Below are positions 7,881 through 16,735 of a stretch of 64,000 nt of DNA, piece after piece. Source of the stretch: Idiomarina sp. PL1-037 (lineage in GTDB: Bacteria > Pseudomonadota > Gammaproteobacteria > Enterobacterales > Alteromonadaceae). Made by a program: the position numbers and the translations under genes. Position 1 is the first letter of the stretch, and each line of letters opens with the position of its first letter. The stretch lies in NCBI RefSeq assembly GCF_034422975.1, contig NZ_CP139873.1:744001-808000 (forward strand), written 5' to 3'. Under the pieces are notes generated by a model, which was not told where the DNA came from, did no database searches, and saw nothing but the letters and a program-made list of their open reading frames with translations.

Positions 7881-10800
7881 ATGAAAAAGACAACACTAAC
7901 CTTAGCGGTGGCATCGCTTTTAAGTTTTGCACCGGTGAGCATGGCAGAAGAACAAACCCAGGGCTGGGATGTCAGTAGCCCGCAGGGTGAATTTAAAGAC
8001 ATTGATATCTCGGTTAACTCTGGTACCTGGATGAATGTGGATGTCAGCCCGGACGGTGAATACATTGTATTTGATTTACTGGGTGACATTTATCGCATGC
8101 CCTTTGGCGGCGGAGACGCTGAAAAGCTTGTGGGCGGTATAGCCTGGCATATGCAGCCCGTTTATTCGCCAAATGGGCGTTATATTGCTTTCACTTCGGA
8201 TCAGGGCGGTGGTGATAATATCTGGGTGATGGATGCCGATGGTAGCAACGTGCGTGCGGTTACCGAAGAAACTTTCCGTTTATTAAACAGCCCGGCCTGG
8301 AGTCCTGATAGTGAATTTCTGGTTGCGCGTAAGCACTATACCGCCAGCCGTTCGTTAGGTGCAGGTGAAGTCTGGATGTACCACCGCAGTGGCGGCTCGG
8401 GCGTGCAATTGACGGAACGTCCGAACGACCAGAAAGACTTAGGCGAGCCGGCGTTTTCCCCCGACGGCAAGTACATCTATTTTTCGCAGGATGACACACC
8501 GGGCAAAACCTTTCACTACAGTAAAGACTCGCTGGAAGGCATTTACACCATTAAGCGCTTTGAGCGCGAAAGCGGGGAAATTGAAACTCTGATAAGTGGT
8601 GCCGGTGGCGCCATTCGTCCGACACCGTCACCCGACGGGCGCTATCTGGCTTACATTAAGCGTGAAGACTTTGACAGCGTGTTGTACGTGCTGGACCTGA
8701 AGACCGGCGAACACAAGCGGGTTTACGGGAAGATGGAGCGTGACATGCAGGAAACCTGGGCCATTCACGGTGTTTACCCGACCATGGACTGGACACCGGA
8801 CTCGAAGCAATTAGTTTTCTGGGCTGGCGGTCACATTCAGAAGCTGAACATTGACGACGGCAACGCGCGCATTATTCCTTTTAGAGTTGAAACCGAAAAG
8901 AAAGTACAGCACGCGTTGCGCTTTAAGCAAAACGTTGAAGCTGATGAATTTGACGTAAAAATGCTGCGTATGGCGCAAGTATCGCCGCAGGGTGACGCGG
9001 TGATTTACGAAGCTTTGGGTAGTTTGTATCAGCGTTCACTGCCTAATGGTGAGCCACAGCGTTTAACCAACAGTGAAGACTTTGAGCTGTACCCGCAATA
9101 CTCGCGCGACGGTGAAAGCGTCGTATTTGTTCGCTGGAATGACGAAGAACAGGCTCAGGTTATTGTTCGCGACATTAGCTCTGGTGATGAGCAGGTACTG
9201 AATACCGGACAGGGCAACTTTGTTGAGCCCACATTTTCCCCGGACGGTAAGCACGTGGTTTATCGCAAAATACGTGGTGGTTACTTAATTTCCGATAAGT
9301 TTGGTCTGGAAAACGGTATTTATCGCGTTGCGGTGTCCGCTAATGCGGAGCCAGAGCAAATTGCCGAAAGCGGGAATTTACCGCAATACGGCGCTCGTAA
9401 CGACCGGGTTTACTTAATGACACCGGGCGCTAAGCCAACCTTGAGTGCTATCGATTTGCGTACTCTTGAGCAGCGCGAGTTGTATCAGTCGGAGTTGGCT
9501 ACTGAATTCCGCGTGTCTCCGGACGGCAAGCAACTGGCTTTTGCGGAACGCTTTAAAGTGTTTGTTACGCCTTTAGTTGAGCGCGGCAGCGTTATAAACG
9601 TGGGGCCTGGTGATAAACAAATGCCGGTGCATCAACTTTCCGTTCGTGCCGGTGAAAACTTATCCTGGACCGCAAACAGTGATCAGATTTACTGGACATT
9701 GGGGCCGGAGCTTTACCATACATCGGTAGCCGAAGCTTTTAATGCTGAAACCGACAGCGACACACTGAAAGTAGAAAATGGCCAGAACATTGGTTTTGAA
9801 CAGGACGCTATGGTACCGGATACCACCGTTGCTTTTGTTGGTGGCCAGGTCATTACCATGAATGGCGATACCGTTTATGAGCAGGGTACCGTGGTGGTTC
9901 GAAATAATAAAATTGTAGCGGTTGGCCCTGAAGCAGAGGTGAGTGTGCCTTCTGGTGCTGAAGTGATTGATACCAGCGGTAAAACCGTCATGCCCGGGTT
10001 ATTCGATGCGCACGCGCACGGTGGTCAGGGCCAGGCGGAAATTATCCCGCAGCAGAACTGGGGGCAGTACGCGAACCTGGCATTTGGTGTGACCTCCATT
10101 CACGATCCGTCTAACGACACGACCGAATTTTTTGCGGCCTCAGAACTGCAGAAAGCGGGAAGAATTGCAGCACCACGACTGTTTTCAACCGGCACCATTT
10201 TATACGGCGCCAATGGGCCAGGTTACACCTCGCATGTGGATAGCTTAGAAGACGCTAAGTTTCATTTAGAGCGTTTGAAGAAAGTCGGTGCGTTTTCTGT
10301 GAAGAGTTATAACCAGCCACGTCGTAACCAGCGTCAACAAGTGGTTGAAGCAGGGCGCGAACTGGAAATGATGGTGGTGCCGGAAGGTGGTTCTTTGCTG
10401 CAGCACAATTTAACCATGATTATGGACGGTCACACCACGGTGGAGCATTCACTGCCGGTAGCCAATATCTATGATGATATTCGTCAGTTATGGCAGCAAA
10501 GTGACGTGGCTTATACACCAACTCTGGGCGTGGCTTATGGCGGTATCTGGGGTGAGAATTACTGGTATGCGGAAACCGATGTGTGGAAGCATCCTAAGCT
10601 GACTCAGTATGTTCCTATGGACTTTTTAGTGGGTAAGGCAATGCGTCGTGAAAAAGCGCCGCATAACCACTATAACCACTTTAATAATGCGGAAGTGGCG
10701 ACTGAGCTGCAGGACTTAGGTGTTGAAGTGCTCTCTGGTGCTCACGGTCAGCGCGAAGGTTTAGCGCAACACTGGGAAATCTGGATGATGGCGCAGGGCG

Positions 10801-11057
10801 GTATGGAGCCGCTGGAAGCATTGCGCACAGCTACACTCGACCCGGCAAAAGTCTTTGGTATGGACCACGCTTTAGGGTCACTGGAAGAAGGTAAACTGGC
10901 GGATATTATCGTGATTGATGGCAACCCGCTGGAGAACATCCGTGATACCGATAAAGTGACTCATACCATGGTCAATGGCGTACTCTATGACGCCACCACC
11001 ATGGATCGCTTGCTGCCGGAGCCAAGCAAACGTAAGGACTTTTTCTGGGAAGAATAA
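7881..11057 (+). CDS. exported TolB-type beta-propeller / amidohydrolase fusion protein
   Basis: A 1058-residue protein with a signal peptide (MKKTTLTLAVASLLSFAPVSMA). Residues about 40-600 hold repeated PD40/TolB propeller blades (recurring SPDGKYI, SPDSEFL, SPNGRYIAF, SRDGESVVF). Residues about 650-1040 are a metal-dependent amidohydrolase: entry motif KTVMPGLFDAHAHGG, then metal-site histidines in TTVEHSL and VLSGAHGQREG, and the closing GSLEEGKLADIIVIDGNPLENI. The family is described as periplasmic or surface-exposed, with the propeller probably presenting peptides or other substrates; the substrate is unknown. It converges on a LysR gene. RBS GAGGC/TACC precedes the ATG. Confidence 0.88.
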   Translation: MKKTTLTLAVASLLSFAPVSMAEEQTQGWDVSSPQGEFKDIDISVNSGTWMNVDVSPDGEYIVFDLLGDIYRMPFGGGDAEKLVGGIAWHMQPVYSPNGRYIAFTSDQGGGDNIWVMDADGSNVRAVTEETFRLLNSPAWSPDSEFLVARKHYTASRSLGAGEVWMYHRSGGSGVQLTERPNDQKDLGEPAFSPDGKYIYFSQDDTPGKTFHYSKDSLEGIYTIKRFERESGEIETLISGAGGAIRPTPSPDGRYLAYIKREDFDSVLYVLDLKTGEHKRVYGKMERDMQETWAIHGVYPTMDWTPDSKQLVFWAGGHIQKLNIDDGNARIIPFRVETEKKVQHALRFKQNVEADEFDVKMLRMAQVSPQGDAVIYEALGSLYQRSLPNGEPQRLTNSEDFELYPQYSRDGESVVFVRWNDEEQAQVIVRDISSGDEQVLNTGQGNFVEPTFSPDGKHVVYRKIRGGYLISDKFGLENGIYRVAVSANAEPEQIAESGNLPQYGARNDRVYLMTPGAKPTLSAIDLRTLEQRELYQSELATEFRVSPDGKQLAFAERFKVFVTPLVERGSVINVGPGDKQMPVHQLSVRAGENLSWTANSDQIYWTLGPELYHTSVAEAFNAETDSDTLKVENGQNIGFEQDAMVPDTTVAFVGGQVITMNGDTVYEQGTVVVRNNKIVAVGPEAEVSVPSGAEVIDTSGKTVMPGLFDAHAHGGQGQAEIIPQQNWGQYANLAFGVTSIHDPSNDTTEFFAASELQKAGRIAAPRLFSTGTILYGANGPGYTSHVDSLEDAKFHLERLKKVGAFSVKSYNQPRRNQRQQVVEAGRELEMMVVPEGGSLLQHNLTMIMDGHTTVEHSLPVANIYDDIRQLWQQSDVAYTPTLGVAYGGIWGENYWYAETDVWKHPKLTQYVPMDFLVGKAMRREKAPHNHYNHFNNAEVATELQDLGVEVLSGAHGQREGLAQHWEIWMMAQGGMEPLEALRTATLDPAKVFGMDHALGSLEEGKLADIIVIDGNPLENIRDTDKVTHTMVNGVLYDATTMDRLLPEPSKRKDFFWEE

Positions 11058-11073
11058 GCCTTTATTAAGAACC

Positions 11074-12009
11074 TTATGAAGCTGCCGCGGTTTCGGCGAC
11101 CACTTGTCGGAACCAGCGGTGGCCTGCATCGTGTTGTAATAGCGGTGACCAGATCATGGTCAGAGTTAACCCCGGTATTTCGAATGGCGGGGTTTTCATG
11201 ACCAGTTGGTTATCCTGTGAATACAGTTCGGCTGCGCGCGTTGGCAGAGTAGCAACCAGCCCTTGGCGTGCCAGATACATAGCCACATGATAATTGCGGG
11301 TAAACACTTTTATTTTCCGGCGTTTGCCCAGTTTATCTAACGCGTCGTCGACCCAGCCGAGTTTTTGTACGTCATGCGGATCCATCCCGACGCCCACACC
11401 AAAACCGGTTTTACTCACCCAGACGTGCTGAGCCTTTAAGTAATTGTCCAGCGTGTACTCTTCCAGTAATGGATGATCTTTACGGATCAAACAGGAGAAC
11501 TCATCGCTCCATAAGTTCTTTTGGTGAAACGATTGTGGCAGTTGTTCAAAACGGTTAATGGCTAAATCGACTTTGCCGTTCTCCACGTCGTGAAAGCTGA
11601 TATCACTGGGGGTCATGATATCCAGAGAGACATGAGGCGCCTGCTCATCGAGTTTTTCCAGCAGTTTCGGCATGAGTGTCGAGGCGGCGTAATCGGACGC
11701 CATAATACGAAACACCTGATCACTGGTGGGGGCGTCAAACTCACGCACCGGCTGGATCATTTCCTCAACCGAATACAATACTCCGCGCAGTGCTTCCTGC
11801 ATGTCCAGCGCGCGTTGGGTCGGCACCATGCCCTCGCTGGTGCGTACCAAAATAGGGTCATTCAGCAGGTTGCGAAGACGCTTCAGGCCGTTACTCATGG
11901 CGGGCTGGGTGATATTTAGCTGTGCCGCTGCACGGGTCACGTTTTTTTCCCGCAGCAGAACATCAAGGTAAACCAGCAGGTTCAAATCAATGTCTTTGAT
12001 GGTATTCAT
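11074..12009 (-). CDS. LysR-family transcriptional regulator
   Basis: A 311-residue protein with the N-terminal winged helix-turn-helix (NVTRAAAQLNITQPAMSNGL, about residues 23-42) and a substrate-binding domain with features of the NodD/LeuO-like subgroup (IKDIDLNLLVYLDVLLREKNVT at the N-terminus). Such proteins bind an effector in the C-terminal domain and usually regulate neighbouring genes. It lies convergent with the propeller/amidohydrolase gene (16 nt between stops) and about 170 nt from the divergent hipBA. Neither is the classical divergent LysR target arrangement except hipBA, so the target is not clear. Confidence 0.92.
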   Translation of the reverse strand: MNTIKDIDLNLLVYLDVLLREKNVTRAAAQLNITQPAMSNGLKRLRNLLNDPILVRTSEGMVPTQRALDMQEALRGVLYSVEEMIQPVREFDAPTSDQVFRIMASDYAASTLMPKLLEKLDEQAPHVSLDIMTPSDISFHDVENGKVDLAINRFEQLPQSFHQKNLWSDEFSCLIRKDHPLLEEYTLDNYLKAQHVWVSKTGFGVGVGMDPHDVQKLGWVDDALDKLGKRRKIKVFTRNYHVAMYLARQGLVATLPTRAAELYSQDNQLVMKTPPFEIPGLTLTMIWSPLLQHDAGHRWFRQVVAETAAAS

Positions 12010-12124
12010 AGCTATCCAGAATAAGTGGGATATAAAAAATCTATCGGGATTATAAATAGGGTGAATGTATAACGCCAGTTTTGTTTCGTTGCCCTGGATT
12101 AAGAAACAGACTTGCTTATTTTTA

Positions 12125-12178
12125 TTAACCCACCATAATTAAGTTGTTAATCTTTAATAAATGATATTTGGTGGTTAA
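12125..12178. promoter_or_regulatory. inverted repeat over the hipB promoter/start, probable HipB operator
   Basis: TTAACCCACCA (12125-12135) and TGGTGGTTAA (12169-12178) are inverted repeats with one extra C in the left arm, separated by an A+T-rich spacer of about 33 nt that can hold the promoter. The right arm abuts the hipB start and contains the GGTGG that would serve as its ribosome binding site. HipB proteins bind such palindromic operators to repress their own operon; that function here is inference. Confidence 0.4.
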
Positions 12179-12179
12179 A

Positions 12180-12470
12180 GTGAATAGTGCAAATGGCTTT
12201 TTAAAAACGGTTGGGGATCTCATTAAGCGTCAGCGTTCATTAACCATGGATCAGCAGGATTTCGCCAAGCGGCTGGGCTGCGGCGTCAATACGGTTTATC
12301 GTATGGAAAACGGCCATTCAGTTAACTCACTGACATTATTTACCGCCCTGGAATTGTTGGGGTTACTAGAGCATTTTACTCCGGTTCTGGATGATCAGTA
12401 CGCAAGGGTGGCACACGCGCCTCAGCGCAAACGCCGAAAAACCTCAGAGGATTTTTCTAATGACTTCTAA
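12180..12470 (+). CDS. hipB: HipB-like antitoxin, Xre-type DNA-binding protein
   Basis: About 96 residues, comprising a Cro/C1-type helix-turn-helix (MDQQDFAKRLGCGVNTVYRMENG, near residues 24-46) and a basic, probably flexible C-terminal tail (PQRKRRKTSEDFSNDF). HipB homologues neutralise the HipA kinase and repress the operon. The start is uncertain: GTG at 12180 has a GGTGG five nt upstream, but GTG 12171 and TTG 12168 are in frame. The 3' end overlaps hipA by 11 nt, typical of toxin-antitoxin pairs. Confidence 0.82.
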   Translation: MNSANGFLKTVGDLIKRQRSLTMDQQDFAKRLGCGVNTVYRMENGHSVNSLTLFTALELLGLLEHFTPVLDDQYARVAHAPQRKRRKTSEDFSNDF

Positions 12471-13671
12471 GGCGTATGTTTTTATCGAAGGATTAGAGAA
12501 TGAGCCAGTTATTTGTGGTGTTATTTGGTATGACCCGACCAATAGGATTGGCCGCTTTCGATACGGTCAGTCCTATTTAGCCCGAAACGATGCTTTTGCG
12601 CTGGATCCTGTTCACTTGCCGTTAACGGACGAACTATTTGAGACGCGTGCTAACAAAGGGCTGTTTGGTGTTTTGACCGATGCCGGAGCTGATGCCTGGG
12701 GACGAAAGTTGATCACCCAGTTACGCACAACCAAGCCCGAAAATGAGTTGGAGTTTTTAATTGCGGGTGCATCCATGGGTGTGGGGGCTATTAGTTTCAG
12801 TCTTTCTCAATCAAAATCAAAAGCTAAAGTATCCCGGAATACACTGGATGATATCGATCTGTTACTGGCCGGGAAAAACGCAATTCTGAATTCAGAAAAT
12901 GTCTCTGTTGAGGTGAAAAAAGCGTTTCAATACGGCGAGTCAATGGGTGGTGCCAGGCCAAAAACCGTGCTTCAGCATAACGGACAAGCTTATTTATTAA
13001 AATTTAACCGCCCCGACGACCTCTACAACGTAGCCAGAGTAGAAAGCGCAACAATGACGATGCTAAACGAAGTAGAAGGAGTGAATGTTGCCGGTACTCA
13101 GTTACTAGCTGGTGAAGAGGACGTGTTGATGAGCGAGCGATTTGACCGTCGTGGTCTGGATGTTTCGCATCATTTTATTAGTGCTAACTCGCTGTTGGCC
13201 GAGGGAAATGTCAGCGAAGCCATGCTAAAGACAACCTACTCCTATGGTGCACTGGCAGAGTATATGAGGAAAACCAGTCAGCGCGCTGAGGATGCAACCG
13301 AGCTTTATAAACGTATGGCATTTAATGTGTTTATTGGTAACACCGACGACCACGGTAGAAATCATGCTTTATTCTGGGATTTAAAGTCCGGCGGCTGGAG
13401 GCTTTCGCCGGCCTATGATGTACTGCCTATTAATAATAGTCAGCAACATGCTTTGGGGATTGGTGAATATGGACGTGAAGGCAGTATTGATAATGTCTTG
13501 TCGCAATGCCGACGGTTTGGTGTTACGCCTAAAAAAGCGAAGAACATACTCGGGAACATTCGGGAGCTGGTGGGTGAGTGGCCTGCTTATTATAAAGAGA
13601 ATGGCGTTGCGGATGGTGACATTGAACGATTAAAAGCCGTTATTCCCGAGCCGTCCAAACTTAAGGCCTGA
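12460..13671 (+). CDS. hipA: HipA-like serine/threonine kinase toxin
   Basis: A 403-residue protein with an N-terminal HipA_N domain (VFIEGLENEPVICGVIWY, about residues 1-110), a loop region SMGGARPKTVL containing the Ser/Gly-rich phosphate-binding segment, KFNRPDDLYN with the ATP-site Lys, the catalytic loop GNTDDHGRNHALFWD (Asp pair at about 296-297, Asn at about 301) and the metal-binding LSPAYDVLP. In Escherichia coli HipA phosphorylates glutamyl-tRNA synthetase and causes dormancy; the target here is unknown. The ATG at 12460 lies inside the end of hipB and has CAGAGG upstream. It is followed after 17 nt by aceK in the same direction. Confidence 0.9.
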   Translation: MTSKAYVFIEGLENEPVICGVIWYDPTNRIGRFRYGQSYLARNDAFALDPVHLPLTDELFETRANKGLFGVLTDAGADAWGRKLITQLRTTKPENELEFLIAGASMGVGAISFSLSQSKSKAKVSRNTLDDIDLLLAGKNAILNSENVSVEVKKAFQYGESMGGARPKTVLQHNGQAYLLKFNRPDDLYNVARVESATMTMLNEVEGVNVAGTQLLAGEEDVLMSERFDRRGLDVSHHFISANSLLAEGNVSEAMLKTTYSYGALAEYMRKTSQRAEDATELYKRMAFNVFIGNTDDHGRNHALFWDLKSGGWRLSPAYDVLPINNSQQHALGIGEYGREGSIDNVLSQCRRFGVTPKKAKNILGNIRELVGEWPAYYKENGVADGDIERLKAVIPEPSKLKA

Positions 13672-13688
13672 ATTAAGGAAACATTACC

Positions 13689-15383
13689 ATGACAATTAGC
13701 CCCGAAACCCTGGCAAAAAGTATTCTGGATGGCTTTCATAGTCACTATCGGCGTTTTCAGGCGCTGACTCAGGGGGCACGTGAACGTTTCTTGCAGCGTG
13801 ACTGGAAGGCGGTTGTGTCGGCAGCTTCAGAGCGTATTCATTATTACGACCATCAGGTGGGCACAACGGCGAAAAAAGTTGAGCGACGTGTGGGTAATGA
13901 GCTTGAGGAAAACCTGTGGCGGGCAACCCGGCAACGCTACCAGCAACTGCTGAAGTTTCACCCACAGGCTGAGCTTGCAGAAACCTTTTACAATTCCGTG
14001 TTTTGCCGGGTGTTCGACCGGGCCTACTTTAATAACGACTACATTTTTGTAGAAACTGTGCTGGCGAATCATATTCCGGTACCGGTGGAGAACGAATGCC
14101 ACTCTTACTTTCCGGTGGTTGACGGACTGGAAGGGACACTGACGCGGGTGTTTGAGGATATTGGCCTGGGCGGTGAATTTGAAAGCTTTGAAAATGATAT
14201 TGAACAGCTGCGCGATAAGTTCTTTGAGCGCGCAACCGAAACCGATATTGAAGCGCATAACCTGCGCATAGATGTTTTGAAGTCGCCGTTTTATCGAAAC
14301 AAAGCCGCGTATATTGTCGGACGGGTGGTGACTGAGAATAACCATTACCCTTTTATTGTACCGGTGCTGATCAACTCGCAGGGTAAGCTTTATGTGGATG
14401 CCTTTATTACCCGGTCGGATCGCATGGCGACCATTTTTGGCTTTGCCCGCTCGTATTTTATGGTCGAAACCGAGGCGCCTTCTGCTTTGGTGCGGTTTTT
14501 AAAGGACTTGATGCCGCACAAAACTCTGGCAGAGCTTTACTCGTCGGTGGGGTTTCATAAGCAGGGCAAAACCGAGTTCTACCGGGAATTCTTGCACCAT
14601 TTGCGCCGCACAGACGACCAGCTGTCTGCTGCCCCCGGTGTTAAAGGCATGGTTATGACGGTGTTTACGTTGCCGTCTTTTCCTTATGTGTTTAAAGTCA
14701 TTAAAGACCGGCTGGGCGGCACCAAGGAGTTTGGCCGCCAGACGGTTATTGACCGTTACCGCATGGTGAAGCGGCACGACCGGGTAGGGCGTATGGCCGA
14801 TACTCTGGAGTTTGTCGATGTGGCGTTGCCGCTTAAGCGAATATCTGCCGACTTACTGGACGAGTTTAAGCAAACCATTGCTAATTCTATTTCAATAGAA
14901 GGTGACACTCTGATCATTCACCAGTTGTTTGTTGAACGCCGAATGACGCCGCTGAATTTGTACCTGGAATACGCCAATGATGAAGAAATAGATGCAGCGA
15001 TGGATGACTACGGCCGGGCGTTAAAAGAAATGATGGCGGCGAATATTTTCCCGGGTGACATGCTGCTGAAAAACTTTGGTGTCACACGCCATAAACGTGT
15101 GGTGTTTTATGACTACGACGAAGTGCGGTATTTAACGGATATGAGTTTCAGACGTTTGCCGGAAAACGACTGGGAGGTTTCCTACGCACCGAATGATGTT
15201 TTCCCGCAGCAGCTGGCGCAGTTTGCGGTGCCGCAGGCGAAATACCGTGACAAGCTATTGAAGCGTCATCCTGAATTGATTGATCCGGCGTACTGGTGCC
15301 GCGTGCAAAAAAACATCCGCAAGGGTGAGCTCACGGATGTCTTTCCTTATGATGCCGACTTGCGCTTTACGCGGAGGTTTTAA
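13689..15383 (+). CDS. aceK: isocitrate dehydrogenase kinase/phosphatase
   Basis: A 564-residue AceK, close to the family length of about 570-580. The C-terminal protein-kinase-like domain shows the ATP-binding segment AAPGVKGMVMTVFTLP followed by YVFKVIKDRL and the catalytic/metal region DMLLKNFGVTRHKRVVFYDYDEVRYL. AceK phosphorylates isocitrate dehydrogenase during growth on acetate or fatty acids, diverting isocitrate into the glyoxylate shunt, and reverses this on richer carbon sources. In E. coli it ends the aceBAK operon; here it stands on the opposite strand, convergent with aceA and overlapping its 3' end by 17 nt. AAGGAA lies a few bases before the ATG. It may be co-transcribed with hipBA. 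Confidence 0.97.
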   Translation: MTISPETLAKSILDGFHSHYRRFQALTQGARERFLQRDWKAVVSAASERIHYYDHQVGTTAKKVERRVGNELEENLWRATRQRYQQLLKFHPQAELAETFYNSVFCRVFDRAYFNNDYIFVETVLANHIPVPVENECHSYFPVVDGLEGTLTRVFEDIGLGGEFESFENDIEQLRDKFFERATETDIEAHNLRIDVLKSPFYRNKAAYIVGRVVTENNHYPFIVPVLINSQGKLYVDAFITRSDRMATIFGFARSYFMVETEAPSALVRFLKDLMPHKTLAELYSSVGFHKQGKTEFYREFLHHLRRTDDQLSAAPGVKGMVMTVFTLPSFPYVFKVIKDRLGGTKEFGRQTVIDRYRMVKRHDRVGRMADTLEFVDVALPLKRISADLLDEFKQTIANSISIEGDTLIIHQLFVERRMTPLNLYLEYANDEEIDAAMDDYGRALKEMMAANIFPGDMLLKNFGVTRHKRVVFYDYDEVRYLTDMSFRRLPENDWEVSYAPNDVFPQQLAQFAVPQAKYRDKLLKRHPELIDPAYWCRVQKNIRKGELTDVFPYDADLRFTRRF

Positions 15384-16704
15384 ACTGGTCTTCCTCGGTC
15401 GAGCCTTTCAGCGCCGTGACTGAGGATAGCCCGCCCTGAATAACGTTGGTCAGCTCGTCAAAGTAACCGGTGCCGACTTCCTGCTGGTGCGCCACAAAGG
15501 TGTAGCCTTTGTCTGCCGCTTCAAATTCTTGTTGCTGAAGTTTAACGTAGGCTGACATGTCGTTGCGGGCATAGTCATGGGCCAGTTCAAACATGTGGTA
15601 CCACATATTGTGCACACCGGCCAAGGTAATAAACTGGAATTTGTAACCCATTGCGGCAAGCTCGCGTTGGAACTTGGCAATGGTGTCGTCGTCCAGGTTG
15701 CGTTTCCAGTTAAACGATGGCGAACAGTTGTAGGCCAATAATTTACCGGGATACTTGGCATGAACCGCTTCTGCAAATTGGCGTGCTTCGTCTAAATCGG
15801 GCTTAGCGGTTTCACACCAAATGAGGTCGGCAAACGGCGCATAAGCTAAGCCGCGTGAAATGGCTTGTTCAATACCTGGCTTCACGCGATAGAAACCTTC
15901 GGCGGTTCGCTCACCGGTAATGAACGGCTTGTCGTTCGGGTCAAAGTCTGACGTCAGCAAGTCAGCGGCGTTAGCGTCGGTACGGGCGACAATCAGTGTT
16001 GGTGTACCGGCAACATCGGCGGCTAAGCGCGCGGCTGACAGTTTCTGTACCGCTTCCTGTGTCGGAACCAGCACTTTACCACCCATGTGGCCGCACTTTT
16101 TCACTGAAGCTAACTGGTCTTCAAAATGCACGCCGGCAGCACCGGACTGGATCATGCGCTTCATCAGCTCGTAAGCGTTGAGTACGCCACCAAAACCGGC
16201 CTCGGCGTCGGCAACAATCGGCGCAAAGTAGTCAACGTAGTTGTCGTCTTCCGGCGTGACACCTTTTGACCACTGAATCTGGTCGGCCCGGGCGAACGAG
16301 TTGTTAATACGTTCGACTACGGTTGGCACCGAATCTACCGGATACAGCGATTGATCCGGGTACATGCTGCAGGCCGAGTTGTTGTCAGCCGCTACCTGCC
16401 AGCCGGAAAGGTAAATGGCCTGCAGACCCGCTTTAACTTGCTGCACCGCTTGACCACCGGTTAAAGCACCCAACGCGTTCACATAGTCTTTGCCGAATTT
16501 TTCCTGTGCTTTGCCGTGAATGAGCTGCCACAGTTTATCGGCGCCATTGCGGGCATAGGTGTATTCTGGCTGCACGCTACCACGTAGGCGCACCACATCT
16601 TCAGCGCTGTAAGGGCGTTCAACACCTTTCCAGCGTGGGTCGGTGTCCCATTGCTTTTGTAATTCTTTAACTTGTTGTGCGAAAGAAAGATTCTGGGTTG
16701 TCAT
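15367..16704 (-). CDS. aceA: isocitrate lyase
   Basis: A 445-residue enzyme that splits isocitrate to glyoxylate and succinate in the cytoplasm. The catalytic signature KKCGH is at about residues 202-206 (Cys at about 204), with the metal-binding context PIVADAEAGFGG and ANWK-type downstream segment YNCSPSFNWKRNL. It lies 31 nt downstream of aceB on the same strand, so the two glyoxylate enzymes are probably one transcript. The last codons overlap the end of aceK on the other strand. Length is close to that of the E. coli enzyme (434). Confidence 0.97.
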   Translation of the reverse strand: MTTQNLSFAQQVKELQKQWDTDPRWKGVERPYSAEDVVRLRGSVQPEYTYARNGADKLWQLIHGKAQEKFGKDYVNALGALTGGQAVQQVKAGLQAIYLSGWQVAADNNSACSMYPDQSLYPVDSVPTVVERINNSFARADQIQWSKGVTPEDDNYVDYFAPIVADAEAGFGGVLNAYELMKRMIQSGAAGVHFEDQLASVKKCGHMGGKVLVPTQEAVQKLSAARLAADVAGTPTLIVARTDANAADLLTSDFDPNDKPFITGERTAEGFYRVKPGIEQAISRGLAYAPFADLIWCETAKPDLDEARQFAEAVHAKYPGKLLAYNCSPSFNWKRNLDDDTIAKFQRELAAMGYKFQFITLAGVHNMWYHMFELAHDYARNDMSAYVKLQQQEFEAADKGYTFVAHQQEVGTGYFDELTNVIQGGLSSVTALKGSTEEDQFKTSA

Positions 16705-16735
16705 AAATAATGTCCTTGTTGTTCTTTAATCGTTA

